Shown: positions 32,900 through 41,448, counted from the stretch's first letter. The stretch: 64,000 nucleotides of DNA from Streptomyces scabiei 87.22 (GCF_000091305.1 NC_013929.1:6324001-6388000); one strand, 5' to 3'. A program made the numbers and translations. Notes: generated by a model not told the origin, from the sequence alone.

Positions 32900-33751
32900 C
32901 TATCTCATTGCAGACCGCAGCAGCGCGCCGGCATCGCCGTGAGCGCCTTGCTCGTGAAGCTCTAGAGCTGCCTGCATGACGTCTCGATCCCCTTGATCCC
33001 GGCCGTAGACATGGATCAAGTTGTCGGCCAGCCGGTTCTGGTGCCGCTGGCGAAGCGTCAGTAGTACCACGGCCGTTTCGACGGGACTGAGGACTTCAGT
33101 CGTGGTCTGGCGGAGCATGGCCAGTGCCACGTCCTGTCTGTCGCCTCTGCCTAGCTCTTCCGCCTGTGCCGCCACTCGGCGTGCCGCCGCCACATCGTTC
33201 CGGCTCCGCCGCCGGTCCCCCCTTCGACGGGGGACCGGCGGCGGAGCCGGACGAGCGAGGGCGGCCAGACGTGCTTGCAGGCCGGCTTTGGCCGCGTTCA
33301 GTTCCGTGACGGCGGCGCGCAGTGTCGCGGATTCGTTTCTCAGCGAGGCGAGTTGCTCGGCCTGCTCGCTCAAGTCGGCGCATCTGACGCAACGCCGTTC
33401 GTCCACGGCCCTGAGGCGGAGACTCATCACGTCGTCGAGGCTGATGCCAACGGCTCGCTCGCTGCCAGCGTCTGTGCAGGCTTCTTTGTAGAGAGTCTCA
33501 ATGAACTCCGGTCCCGGGACCGTCTTGCCGCTCAGGAACCGGGACAGCGAACTGGGATTGCTACGCAGCCTTCCAGCTGCTTCGGATTGGTTAAGCCTCT
33601 TATTCCCAGATTGACCCGAAAAATCTGGTTTCAGGTGTCGGCAGAGGTCCCCGAGTGTCATTGCGAGTGCTCGTCGGCCAGGGGGAACATCGCTGTTGAA
33701 CTGCTTCTTTATCCAACTGGGCCCGGCCGGGCTGCGGTCTTCTGGCGTCAC
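32900..33751 (-). CDS. HTH and coiled-coil protein, putative regulator
   Basis: The protein has 283 residues. Residues 30-85 resemble an XRE-like HTH (NQSEAAGRLRSNPSSLSRFLSGKTVPG). A CVRC pair at about residue 121 precedes a coiled coil (LASLRNESATLRAAVTELNA). A basic linker (RRRGDRRRSRND), encoded by a long inverted repeat, leads to a helical C-terminus (QDVALAMLRQTTTEVLSPVE). The start is GTG at 33751. It is divergent from the winged-helix HNH operon (250 bp) and is a candidate regulator for it. Confidence 0.7.
   Translation of the reverse strand: MTPEDRSPAGPSWIKKQFNSDVPPGRRALAMTLGDLCRHLKPDFSGQSGNKRLNQSEAAGRLRSNPSSLSRFLSGKTVPGPEFIETLYKEACTDAGSERAVGISLDDVMSLRLRAVDERRCVRCADLSEQAEQLASLRNESATLRAAVTELNAAKAGLQARLAALARPAPPPVPRRRGDRRRSRNDVAAARRVAAQAEELGRGDRQDVALAMLRQTTTEVLSPVETAVVLLTLRQRHQNRLADNLIHVYGRDQGDRDVMQAALELHEQGAHGDAGALLRSAMR
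33199..33251. repeat. 23-bp perfect inverted repeat inside the HTH/coiled-coil gene
   Basis: Arms 33199-33221 and 33229-33251 are exact complements around the loop CTTCGAC. The stem begins TCCGGCTCCGCCGCCGGTCC. It lies in codons for the Pro/Arg-rich linker, where such a strong hairpin is unexpected. Confidence 0.9.
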
Positions 33752-34001
33752 GCGAACCTGTCTCCCCGCTCCAGTCCACCCGGTCTAAGTCCCGGTCGTG
33801 TGCAGGTAATTGTGCATGATCACGTCAGGGTCGATCGGGGCGCTTGCTCTTTTGCGAGCAAGTGTTTTCTGGGTGGACTTTCATTCGGTCGGAAGTGCAA
33901 CACTGGTTGCGCCGCCCGGGAAGCGGGGGACGCGAAACCGCGTGAGCGCTGCCGGTTGTTTGTGGTGCGGCATGTTGGACACGACTTGACCGGAGGGGCT
34001 C

Positions 34002-34697
34002 ATGGAGTTGCCGTCCTACCAGGACGTCAAAGGGGGCAAGTCGCAGGTAGCGCTGTGGCTGATCGCCGAAGTGGGGGAGGGGAACACCTTCACCAAGGTC
34101 CAGCTGCGTGAAGCCTTCCCGGAAGCGGCGCAGATCGACAGGCGGTTGCGGGAGCTTCGCGATCACGGCTGGAGATTCGATACCAGCCGTGAGGACCCCT
34201 CGCTGCTCCAGCAGGAACAGCGGTTTGTGACCAGGGGGGCTGACGTCTGGATTCCGGGCAAGGCTAAGGCGCCGGCTCACAAGAACAGCCTCACCGCCAC
34301 ACAGCGCGCAAAGGTCATGCACGACGACAACAACCTGTGCCGGTCGTGCGGCGTGGGAGCCGGTGAAGCCTATGAGGACGGCGGCGGAGTCGAGCTCGCG
34401 AAGCTGAACGTGTCCCGCCGCAAGGTGCTCCACAGCGATGGGACCGAGGAGTACCAGCTCATCACCGAGTGCAAGAGGTGCGGTGTCGGTGGAGGCTCCG
34501 ATCGGGAGGTCGACCTCGGCATGATTCTGGACCTCGTGGAGGACCTCGCTCCGATCGAACAGGAGGTCTTCCTCAAGTGGATGGCGACCGACCAGCGCAC
34601 GTTCAGCCCGATCGAGAAGGTTTGGGGCATCTACCGGACCCTGCCGCAGGAGTCCCGTGCCGCTGTGGCTCAAGCCATCACCGAGATGCTCGGCTGA
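34002..34697 (+). CDS. Winged-helix HNH-like protein (second copy), first gene of a defence-like array
   Basis: The protein has 231 residues. The N-terminal winged-helix part (NTFTKVQLREAFPEAAQIDR and RLRELRDHGWRFDT) matches the protein encoded at 29747-30451. The zinc knuckles CRSCGVGAGEAYEDGG and ITECKRCGVGG remain, but the strand that has His in the other copy (LSVHLVDP) reads LNVSRRKV here, so the usual HNH base may be missing. It may bind DNA only, or use a different nuclease centre. The ATG at 34002 follows GGAGGGG. A ParB-like gene begins 49 bp downstream. Confidence 0.72.
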   Translation: MELPSYQDVKGGKSQVALWLIAEVGEGNTFTKVQLREAFPEAAQIDRRLRELRDHGWRFDTSREDPSLLQQEQRFVTRGADVWIPGKAKAPAHKNSLTATQRAKVMHDDNNLCRSCGVGAGEAYEDGGGVELAKLNVSRRKVLHSDGTEEYQLITECKRCGVGGGSDREVDLGMILDLVEDLAPIEQEVFLKWMATDQRTFSPIEKVWGIYRTLPQESRAAVAQAITEMLG

Positions 34698-34746
34698 TCA
34701 CCAACCGCAGGAACGATGACACACAGATACAGAGGACGGGGTAGAC

Positions 34747-36180
34747 ATGCTGCGGGAATTTCCGCCGCCGCCGCGAGCGGCAGCGTTCAGCGAGCTGATC
34801 AAGAAGAGGCTGGATGAGGTACGAGGGGCGGGGGGTACCCGGGAGACCGTCACGGTCGACTGGAACGGACAGCAGACGCATGTCGACGTGATCGATCTTC
34901 CCCTGACCGGCCTCTACCTGAATCCCGGCACTCACCGCATCAGGGCGCAGCGCACCTTCGACCCGGTGCGTGATCAGGCGCTGGAGAGGGAGCCGTTCGG
35001 TGATGAGGGGCAGCTCTACCTGCGCGATCTGCTGATGGCTCGCCCCGACAACCCGGATCTGCGCGACCCCGACTTCGACAAACTGATGGAAGACCTGCAG
35101 AAGTTCGGGCAGAACGATCCTGGCTTGGTCACCCATCACGGCGTGCTAGTGAATGGCAATACGCGAGCTGTGGCTCTGCGGAAGCTCGGCGCACAGTCCA
35201 TGCGGGTGGGTGTGTTGCCGTCATCGTTCACGCAGGCGGACATCGACGCGGTGGAGCTTGCTCTCCAGCTTCGTCTGGACCAGAAGCGCGATTACACGTA
35301 CATCAACCGCTTGCTCGCTATGGAGGAGCAGGCGACTCTGGGGCGGACCCCAGAGCAGATCGCCAAGGAATTCCGGATCCGGACGTCGACCTATCACCAG
35401 GAGCGGTGGATCCTCAGCACGATCAAGGAGCTGAACGGTCGTAGCAAGAGTGGCGGGGGCGTAGAGCTTCGGCTGGTCGACTGGGAGGGAGCCCAGGAAC
35501 GTCTCAAGGAGCTTCAGCGGTTGTATCTGAAGCTGGAGACCTTGGACCGTGACCAGGCGGAGATCTTGAAGGAGTGGCGGCTGGCCGCGATCCTCCTGGA
35601 CTTCTCGAAGACCGATGTCCGGCACATCGATGAGGAGTTCTTGAAGCAGGGGTACCTGACCCAGGTGCTGCCTGCGGACTTGGCTGAGGGCGGAGAGGCG
35701 GCCCAGTCGGCAGCCGTGTCCATCCCAGGCCTGGACCTGGAAGTGCCGGCGGCATCGTCGGCCGTCTCTGCCGCCCGTGCCCTGAACGACCGCATCCTTC
35801 GCGCGGCTGCCACAGTCCGCAACACCAAGTCCGAACTCTCGGATACTGAGAAGTCCAAAGCGCAGGCGCTACTTGACGAGGCGAAGACTGCGTTCGATCA
35901 GGCCATCGAATTCCATGGCCGTGACGCCCGCGTCCGGAAGCGCAAGCAGCTGGCTCCGGCTCGACTCGTTGATGCCTCCGCCAACATCGACCAGTGCGTC
36001 ACGGATCTGGTCCAGGCCCGTACGTCGAACAGCCTTGACGAAGAGGCTTTCGACGAGGCCGTGCTCAAACTCCGGAGCAGCTTCCGGAAGCTGGCCCAGC
36101 AGGCCGGCCGCGGCATTCCGAATCCAGGTGATGGCGTTTCCTGGCTCCTCGCTGCCGCCGCTGCGGAGGGTCTCCAGTGA
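34747..36180 (+). CDS. ParB-like DNA-binding protein
   Basis: The protein has 477 residues. The ParB/Srx-type core is GVLVNGNTRAVALRKLGA (about residues 131-149), with VIDLPLTGLYLNPGTHRIRA before it. An HTH follows at about 200-225 (GRTPEQIAKEFRIRTSTYHQ). The C-terminal 250 residues are helical and charged, with a probable coiled coil. In other systems such ParB-like parts hydrolyse nucleotides or nick DNA. The ATG at 34747 sits behind GAGGACGGGG. It overlaps the SNF2 gene by 4 bp (GTGA), so the two proteins are likely made in equal amounts and act together. Confidence 0.8.
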   Translation: MLREFPPPPRAAAFSELIKKRLDEVRGAGGTRETVTVDWNGQQTHVDVIDLPLTGLYLNPGTHRIRAQRTFDPVRDQALEREPFGDEGQLYLRDLLMARPDNPDLRDPDFDKLMEDLQKFGQNDPGLVTHHGVLVNGNTRAVALRKLGAQSMRVGVLPSSFTQADIDAVELALQLRLDQKRDYTYINRLLAMEEQATLGRTPEQIAKEFRIRTSTYHQERWILSTIKELNGRSKSGGGVELRLVDWEGAQERLKELQRLYLKLETLDRDQAEILKEWRLAAILLDFSKTDVRHIDEEFLKQGYLTQVLPADLAEGGEAAQSAAVSIPGLDLEVPAASSAVSAARALNDRILRAAATVRNTKSELSDTEKSKAQALLDEAKTAFDQAIEFHGRDARVRKRKQLAPARLVDASANIDQCVTDLVQARTSNSLDEEAFDEAVLKLRSSFRKLAQQAGRGIPNPGDGVSWLLAAAAAEGLQ

Positions 36181-37994
36181 CGGAGAGCGCGACGGAAACG
36201 TCCCTGCACCTGGGATTCGACGCTACGCGCACGCGCGTAGTGCTGAAGACCACCGATCAGTACCGACAGGATCTTGTCCAGCTGGCCGCTCGGTTCCGTA
36301 CCGGTGGCCAGCTCGGCCCGCTCTCCGCCTCGGTGGCTCTTGACGAACTCCTCGCCGATCTGGGTGTTCTCGGCAGCTGGCCGCACCACGTAGGAGTGGA
36401 ATGGGCGCCGGAGCTGCGCAGCCTCGTGGCTGGCGTCATCAAAGACGCCAACACAGTCAAGGAACGGCTAGCCGGCTCGGGCACATCATCAGAAGTCGCC
36501 TCCGCCGATGTTCCGGATCTGCTCGGCGACACATGGAAGGGCGAGCTCAACGCGTTCCAACGCAGGGACATCGCGAAATTGCTCTCGCTGGGCCACGGGG
36601 CCAATTTCAGTGTGCCCGGCGCGGGCAAGACACGTGTTGCCCTTGCTGTCTACGCCGCGCAGAAGGCCCAGCAGAAGGTGAGCCGCCTCCTGGTTGTCTG
36701 TCCCAAATCGGCCTATGAGTCATGGCGTTACGAGACCGCCGTGTGCTTCAACTACCCACTGCGCACCCATGTGCTCGACGGCTCCATGGATCAGTGGGCA
36801 GAGGTTCTGATCGTCAATTACGAGAGGCTGGACCGATCGCTCTCGATGCTGGCGAGCTGGCTCAAGTCGGGCCCCTCAATGATCATCCTGGATGAGGCGC
36901 ACAGGATGAAACTTGGTGCGCGCGGTACCTACGGTGCCGCATGTATGGCCCTCGGCCCTCTGGCGAAACGCAGGCTGATCCTCACCGGAACCCCGGCTCC
37001 GAATGGCGCCAAGGATCTGGAGAATCTGCTGGGCTTCGTCTGGCCAGGCCATGGGCAGCGCAGCGTAGTGCAGGCTGTGGCCGGCGGTGACCTGGCCTAC
37101 GCGAGCACGGTCCTCCGGCCCCTGTTTACCAGGACGACGAAACACGAACTCGGCCTGCCGCCGATGCGGCTTCGGATGCGGTACGTCGACATGCCGGACC
37201 TGCACGCCGAGATCTACCGCTCACTGGTGGGGGGGATGGAGAGCGGCGCCGCTCGCGAAGACCTGAGCTCTCTTGGTAAAACGGCACTGCGCCTCCTGAT
37301 GGCGGCGACGAGCCCCGCCCTCCTCCTGGAGGGGGCCAGCCGACATGAACCACTCGTGTATCAGTTGCCTCCGCTGGAGATCCCAGTGGGCACTTCGCTG
37401 TATTCGCTGATGCAGGACCTTCCTGACTACGAACTCTCCCCGAAGTACAAGGAAGCTGTTGCGATCGTCGCCAAGAACGCGGAGCAGGGGCGCAAGACCC
37501 TGGTCTGGACGACGTTCGTGCGGAGTCTGACGACGTTGGCGCAGATGCTTGAGAAGTTCGGCCCAGCCGTCGTGTACGGCGGCACACCAGACCGGGACGA
37601 GCAGTTGCGGCGCTTCCGCGAGGATCCCAGCTGCATGGTGCTGATCTCCAATCCCGCGACCCTGGGCGAGGGCATCAGCCTGCACCACGTCTGTCACGAC
37701 GCCGTCTACGTGGACCGTGACTTCATGGCCGGCCGTTTCCTGCAGAGCCTCGACCGGATCCACCGCCTCGGGCTCGCCCCTGGTACTGACACACACGTCA
37801 CAGTGATCGCGGCGCGTAACACCATTGATGAGGTGGTGGAGATACGGCTGGACCAGAAGCTGGAGTTCATGGGCAAGATCCTCGATGATCCCACTGTTCA
37901 GCAGCTTGCTGACCTGCAAGAAGAACCGGCGGTAGCCGCCGGTCTCGCTCCGAGTGACATAGAGGCTCTGCTGCGTCACATGGGAGGAGCGTAG
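36177..37994 (+). CDS. SNF2-type helicase/translocase
   Basis: The protein has 605 residues. After an N-terminal domain of about 115 residues, the ATPase begins with LNAFQRRDIAKLLSL. Walker A is VPGAGKT (about 146-152), the DEAH box is at about 239-242 (MIILDEAHRMK), motif III is LILTGTPAPNG, and the second RecA half has VYGGTPDRDEQLRRF and QSLDRIHRLG (about 523). SNF2 proteins translocate on double-stranded DNA and are common motors in restriction and phage-defence systems. The GTG at 36177 is coupled to the ParB-like gene. There is no nuclease domain in the same chain. Confidence 0.92.
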   Translation: MTESATETSLHLGFDATRTRVVLKTTDQYRQDLVQLAARFRTGGQLGPLSASVALDELLADLGVLGSWPHHVGVEWAPELRSLVAGVIKDANTVKERLAGSGTSSEVASADVPDLLGDTWKGELNAFQRRDIAKLLSLGHGANFSVPGAGKTRVALAVYAAQKAQQKVSRLLVVCPKSAYESWRYETAVCFNYPLRTHVLDGSMDQWAEVLIVNYERLDRSLSMLASWLKSGPSMIILDEAHRMKLGARGTYGAACMALGPLAKRRLILTGTPAPNGAKDLENLLGFVWPGHGQRSVVQAVAGGDLAYASTVLRPLFTRTTKHELGLPPMRLRMRYVDMPDLHAEIYRSLVGGMESGAAREDLSSLGKTALRLLMAATSPALLLEGASRHEPLVYQLPPLEIPVGTSLYSLMQDLPDYELSPKYKEAVAIVAKNAEQGRKTLVWTTFVRSLTTLAQMLEKFGPAVVYGGTPDRDEQLRRFREDPSCMVLISNPATLGEGISLHHVCHDAVYVDRDFMAGRFLQSLDRIHRLGLAPGTDTHVTVIAARNTIDEVVEIRLDQKLEFMGKILDDPTVQQLADLQEEPAVAAGLAPSDIEALLRHMGGA

Positions 37995-38093
37995 CGCTGA
38001 GTGACTGGGCTCTCGGTGCTCCATCCGAACGGAAGGGGAGGGGCTCTCCCCGGATAGGCAGGGAAGAGCGGGGCGGTGGGAGACTCGTGGTGC

Positions 38094-38139
38094 CAAGTGT
38101 CCAAGAGTCAGTGCATGATCATGATCTCTGGGACACTTG
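38094..38139 (+). promoter_or_regulatory. Inverted repeat upstream of dcm, candidate operator
   Basis: CAAGTGTCC (38094-38102) and GGACACTTG (38131-38139) form a 9-bp inverted repeat with a 28-bp spacer. The spacer contains the palindrome ATGATCAT at almost the same centre. It lies 35 bp before the methyltransferase start in the 179-bp gap after the SNF2 gene, so dcm probably has its own promoter. Confidence 0.55.
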
Positions 38140-38173
38140 AGATCGGTTTTGAGTCACTTCCGGAAGGAGCGCT

Positions 38174-39469
38174 ATGCACCCCCGCGGTCGCCAGCGTCCG
38201 CAGTTCACCCAGCCGCTAACCTCGTTGGAGATCTGCGCTGGAGCAGGCGGACAAGCCGTTGGGCTGCACAACGCCGGATTTGATCACTTGGCGTTGGTGG
38301 AGTGGGACCAGCACGCTGTGCGGACACTCAGGGCAAATGTGCACGACTGGCCAGGGTGGGACAAATCTCGTATCGATGCGCTGGAACCCATGGATGTCAG
38401 GGAATTCCTTGGATCTAAAGTTCACACGAGCCTTGACCTTGAAAAAGGTGATCTTGATCTGCTAGCCGGCGGAGTTCCGTGCCCTCCCTTTTCTCTCGCG
38501 GGGAAGAGGCTCGGCAAGGACGATGAGCGCGATCTTTTTCCCGATGCACTGAGGATCGTCAGGGCTCTGCGACCCAAGGCCGTGATGATTGAGAACGTGC
38601 GAGGGATTTTGGAGCCCCCAGAGGTTTTCATTGACTACCGCAGGGACATCCTGAATGAGCTGGACGAGCTTGACTATGTGATTCCTGAAATCAGTGAAAG
38701 CTGGCCAGCTGAAAAGCAGGACAGAGAGATGCGTCAGGTTTGGCGTAGAATGGACGCGAATAGATTTGGCGTCCCTCAGCTCCGTCCCCGCGCTATCCTT
38801 GTGGCGATTCGCAAGGATGTTCTGGCATCCTCGGGAGTTGATTTCCTCTGGCCGCTTCAGCTTGAAGGGAAGCGGGCGACCGTAGTAGACGAACTGGCTG
38901 CGAGCATGGAAGCCCGTTGCCGCAAGTTCTGGAACAAGAACAAGGACGGGGAGCGCGCAAGGCCCGGCGAACCCTCCGGCAAGCATGTGTACCAAGAATG
39001 GCTGCGCAAAGCCACTGATGCCGTTGAGGCAGGCAAGGGAATTGCTCCGACCTTGGTGGGTGGATCAAGGAAGCACGGCGGGGCCGACCTTGGTCCCACC
39101 AGAGCTAAGCGCGCCTGGGAAGCCCTAGGGGTGAATGCGATGGGTCTCGCGAATGATCCCAGTGAATGCGACCCGGAGCGCGACCTCTTCCGGGAGGCCG
39201 GACCTATGCTGACCGTTGAACAGGCCGCTGTAATTCAGGGATTCCCCGAGGTTTGGAAATTCCCGGGGAAGAAGACGGCGAAGTACCGTCAGGTCGGAAA
39301 CGCTTTTCCGCCTCCTGTGGCAGAGGCCGTGGGGCGGGCTATCGCGGCGGTTCTGCGTCCCGAGCAGCGCGACGAATTGCTTCACGGGTATGAAATGGAC
39401 GACGGCGGTTCCGAGTTCGCTGCACCTCGGTTGGAGCAGATGTCTTTCTCGCTGTCAGAAGTTTCGTGA
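38174..39469 (+). CDS. dcm: DNA (cytosine-5-)-methyltransferase
   Basis: The protein has 431 residues. The conserved motifs are in order: I, EICAGAGGQAVGLHNAGF; IV, GGVPCPPFSLAG with the nucleophile Cys103; VI, MIENVRGI; VIII, QLRPRAILVAI; and IX-X, VIQGFPEVW and YRQVGNAFPPPVAEAVG. It methylates cytosine at C5 in a target site that cannot be read from the sequence. Codon use is less GC-biased than in the flanks, which suggests transfer. The ATG at 38174 follows GGAAGGAG. It is followed by a convergent vsr gene, overlapping by 15 bp, and preceded by the HNH-ParB-SNF2 genes. Confidence 0.95.
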   Translation: MHPRGRQRPQFTQPLTSLEICAGAGGQAVGLHNAGFDHLALVEWDQHAVRTLRANVHDWPGWDKSRIDALEPMDVREFLGSKVHTSLDLEKGDLDLLAGGVPCPPFSLAGKRLGKDDERDLFPDALRIVRALRPKAVMIENVRGILEPPEVFIDYRRDILNELDELDYVIPEISESWPAEKQDREMRQVWRRMDANRFGVPQLRPRAILVAIRKDVLASSGVDFLWPLQLEGKRATVVDELAASMEARCRKFWNKNKDGERARPGEPSGKHVYQEWLRKATDAVEAGKGIAPTLVGGSRKHGGADLGPTRAKRAWEALGVNAMGLANDPSECDPERDLFREAGPMLTVEQAAVIQGFPEVWKFPGKKTAKYRQVGNAFPPPVAEAVGRAIAAVLRPEQRDELLHGYEMDDGGSEFAAPRLEQMSFSLSEVS

Positions 39470-39919
39470 ATCAGTTGCCCGGCGTGCAATAACATTTGCG
39501 GCGATAGTGTTCGCGCAAAGGTCGGATGGCTCGTGTTCCCAGAATCGGAGCACAAGCCATCCGGCTTCCTTGAGTCGCTCATCGGTGTCGCGGTCACGTG
39601 TCATATTGCGCAGAACCTTTTCGGACCAGTAGCCCGAGTTCGTTTTCGGCGGAACATAATGCTCGGGGCATCCATGCCAGTAGCAGCCGTCTATGAAGAC
39701 TGCCACCTTCACTGGGCGGAAAACCAAGTCCGCAGTACGACGAAGGTCAGGCAGCGGACGCGCGCACACCCGGTAACGCAGCCCCTGCGCATGCACCAAG
39801 CGCCGGATCAGCTGCTCGGGTTTGGTGTCGCGATTGCGAATCGCCTGCATATTGCGACGGCGAGCGGCGGATGAAGCCCAGGAACCTTCTGGCGCTTCCC
39901 ACTTGGGATCTTCGGACAC
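39455..39919 (-). CDS. vsr: Very short patch repair endonuclease
   Basis: The protein has 154 residues. RNMQAIRNRDTKPEQLIRRL, then RTADLVF with the catalytic Asp64, and VFIDGCYWHGCPEHYVPPK with His82, Cys84 and His87 for zinc and catalysis, are all Vsr hallmarks. Vsr nicks next to T in T:G mismatches that arise from deamination of 5-methylcytosine, so it protects against mutation caused by the neighbouring dcm. The start is GTG at 39919. Codon use is also AT-richer than the core, so the pair was probably acquired together. Confidence 0.95.
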   Translation of the reverse strand: MSEDPKWEAPEGSWASSAARRRNMQAIRNRDTKPEQLIRRLVHAQGLRYRVCARPLPDLRRTADLVFRPVKVAVFIDGCYWHGCPEHYVPPKTNSGYWSEKVLRNMTRDRDTDERLKEAGWLVLRFWEHEPSDLCANTIAANVIARRATDSRNF

Positions 39920-40057
39920 ACCACAGAGAGTAGCTCCGGTGCGGAAGGTCGGGGTACTTCGGCTGGTCAGAGTCCGGATGGAGGTACCGCAGGCTTCCGA
40001 GCTCCTGGGGACGACGGTCTAGAGGCACCGTAGGACCACTCGCTTCTTGGCAGTGTC

Positions 40058-40144
40058 GTGATTCCGCGGCCTGCCTCAAGGGCGCTGCGCGTCGCCTGCG
40101 GCGATCGGCCTGCGGCCGACCCTTGACCCGGGCCGCGGAATCAC
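40058..40144. repeat. Large imperfect inverted repeat after vsr
   Basis: The outer arms GTGATTCCGCGGCC (40058-40071) and GGCCGCGGAATCAC (40131-40144) are perfect. Inside, TCAAGGG (40076-40082) pairs with CCCTTGA (40120-40126), and GC-rich stems follow. It lies where AT-richer accessory DNA returns to core-like sequence. The rest of the gap to 40319 holds no gene that I can support. Confidence 0.8.
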
Positions 40145-40319
40145 TGAGGGAGAAGCGAGCGAGCGGCCCGGGAGGGTGGGGGGCCCGACCGAGTTCAGGG
40201 TGTAGGTCGGTTGGGTGGTGGGGCGGGGTCCGGGGGCGCGATCTCGTCTCGCAAGCACGCCGGGTTGGCTTGGCGGCTTGAGGTGGCGGAGTGGGGCTTT
40301 GCCCGTCGGTGCTTGGGGT

Positions 40320-41330
40320 CTATGCGCCGTGGCAGGTTTCGTACGTTTCCCCCGACCCGCACCAGCAAGCAGCCCCCCGCTGCGGCGGCCACGAGACCGC
40401 CAACCCCCTGGCCGCCAACGTCGTCGCATACTGCGGCAGCAGTGTCGCGTCGGACGGGGACGAGCTCTCCGAGGCTGCGAACGCCTCGTACGACGGGACC
40501 GTGCCCGTCACGATGCCCAGGTTCGGGGTGCCTGAGGAGGACAGTTCCCGCAGCGAGGCTTCTATCGTCGCCAGGTGCTCCTCGTGCGAGGGGTACTCCG
40601 CGGCCAGGCCCGGGTAGGCCGCGATCAGTTCCGCGAGTTCGCCGGCCGGCCAGTGCAGGACCGCCACCGGGAACGGGCGGGACAGGGCCTCCCGGTACGC
40701 GCCCAGCTCCGCGCGCAGGCGGGAGATCTCGGCCTGGAGCTCCGCCGGGTTGTCCGAGCCCAGGGACCACACGCGCTTGGGGTCGTGCAGCTCGTCCAGG
40801 GAGACCGAGGAGGAGTGCTGGGTGTCCGCCATGGCGTCCCACTCGTCGTGGACCGCGCCCAGCATGCGGCGGACCCGGTGGCGGCCGAAGAGCAGCGCGC
40901 GGGTCGCGTACGGGGGCTCCGCCACGTCCGTCAGCAGCAGGGTCACGGCCGCCGTGAACGTGTCCTGGGCCGCCTCCAGCTCGTCGTGGGCCTCCAGGGC
41001 CTCGGCAACGATCACCCAGGGGGCCGGGTCGCGGGGGGCCGCCGCGCGGACGCCGTCGATGATCGCGCGGGCCTCCGCCTCGTGGCCATACTCCCAGAGG
41101 TTGGACGCTTTCAGCGCTCGTACGAGATGGGGGTTGTCCAGGGGGGTGGAGGAGGACAGGAGGCGGTCGTAGAGGGCTGTCGCCGTGGGGCGGTCGCCGG
41201 AGAGTTCGCGGTGGGCGGCGGCCTGGAGGAGGAGGTGCTCGGCGTCCTCGGGATAGAGGTCGGCGGTCCGCTCCAGGCGTGCCGCTTCGGCGTTGTGGTC
41301 GACGTTCTCGGCAGGCGTGTCGGGGCGCAT
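40320..41330 (-). CDS. TPR-like protein with C-terminal SEC-C zinc motif
   Basis: The protein has 336 residues. The first half is helical with TPR-like pairs (DAEHLLLQAAAHRELSGDRP, LVRALKASNLWEYGHEAEAR and PWVIVAEALEAHDELEAAQ). The end CWCGSGETYETCHGA is a SEC-C metal-binding motif, as on SecA and many adaptor proteins. It likely mediates protein binding. The ATG at 41330 is used; a GTG nine bases earlier is possible. It begins the second block of core-like genes. Confidence 0.85.
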   Translation of the reverse strand: MRPDTPAENVDHNAEAARLERTADLYPEDAEHLLLQAAAHRELSGDRPTATALYDRLLSSSTPLDNPHLVRALKASNLWEYGHEAEARAIIDGVRAAAPRDPAPWVIVAEALEAHDELEAAQDTFTAAVTLLLTDVAEPPYATRALLFGRHRVRRMLGAVHDEWDAMADTQHSSSVSLDELHDPKRVWSLGSDNPAELQAEISRLRAELGAYREALSRPFPVAVLHWPAGELAELIAAYPGLAAEYPSHEEHLATIEASLRELSSSGTPNLGIVTGTVPSYEAFAASESSSPSDATLLPQYATTLAARGLAVSWPPQRGAACWCGSGETYETCHGA

Positions 41331-41448
41331 GGACGACACCGTACTGCCCGTGGGGGAGCCAGGGGGATGGAGGTGAGGTACGGGCCGGGGTGGGAGGGAG
41401 CGGGCCGGGGGCGCGTGCTCCCCCGCCTCCCCGGCGTCGCCGGTTCCT

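Noticed and set aside
34747..36180. Chromosome or plasmid partition protein
   Set aside because: No ParA lies beside it, no parS-like sites are seen, and it is coupled to a SNF2 ATPase, so a partition role is unlikely.
22259..40144. Integrative element (ICE or prophage) integrated at a tRNA
   Set aside because: No integrase, excisionase, transfer or phage structural gene is present, and neither edge has a tRNA. The region is better described as an accessory island of unknown origin.
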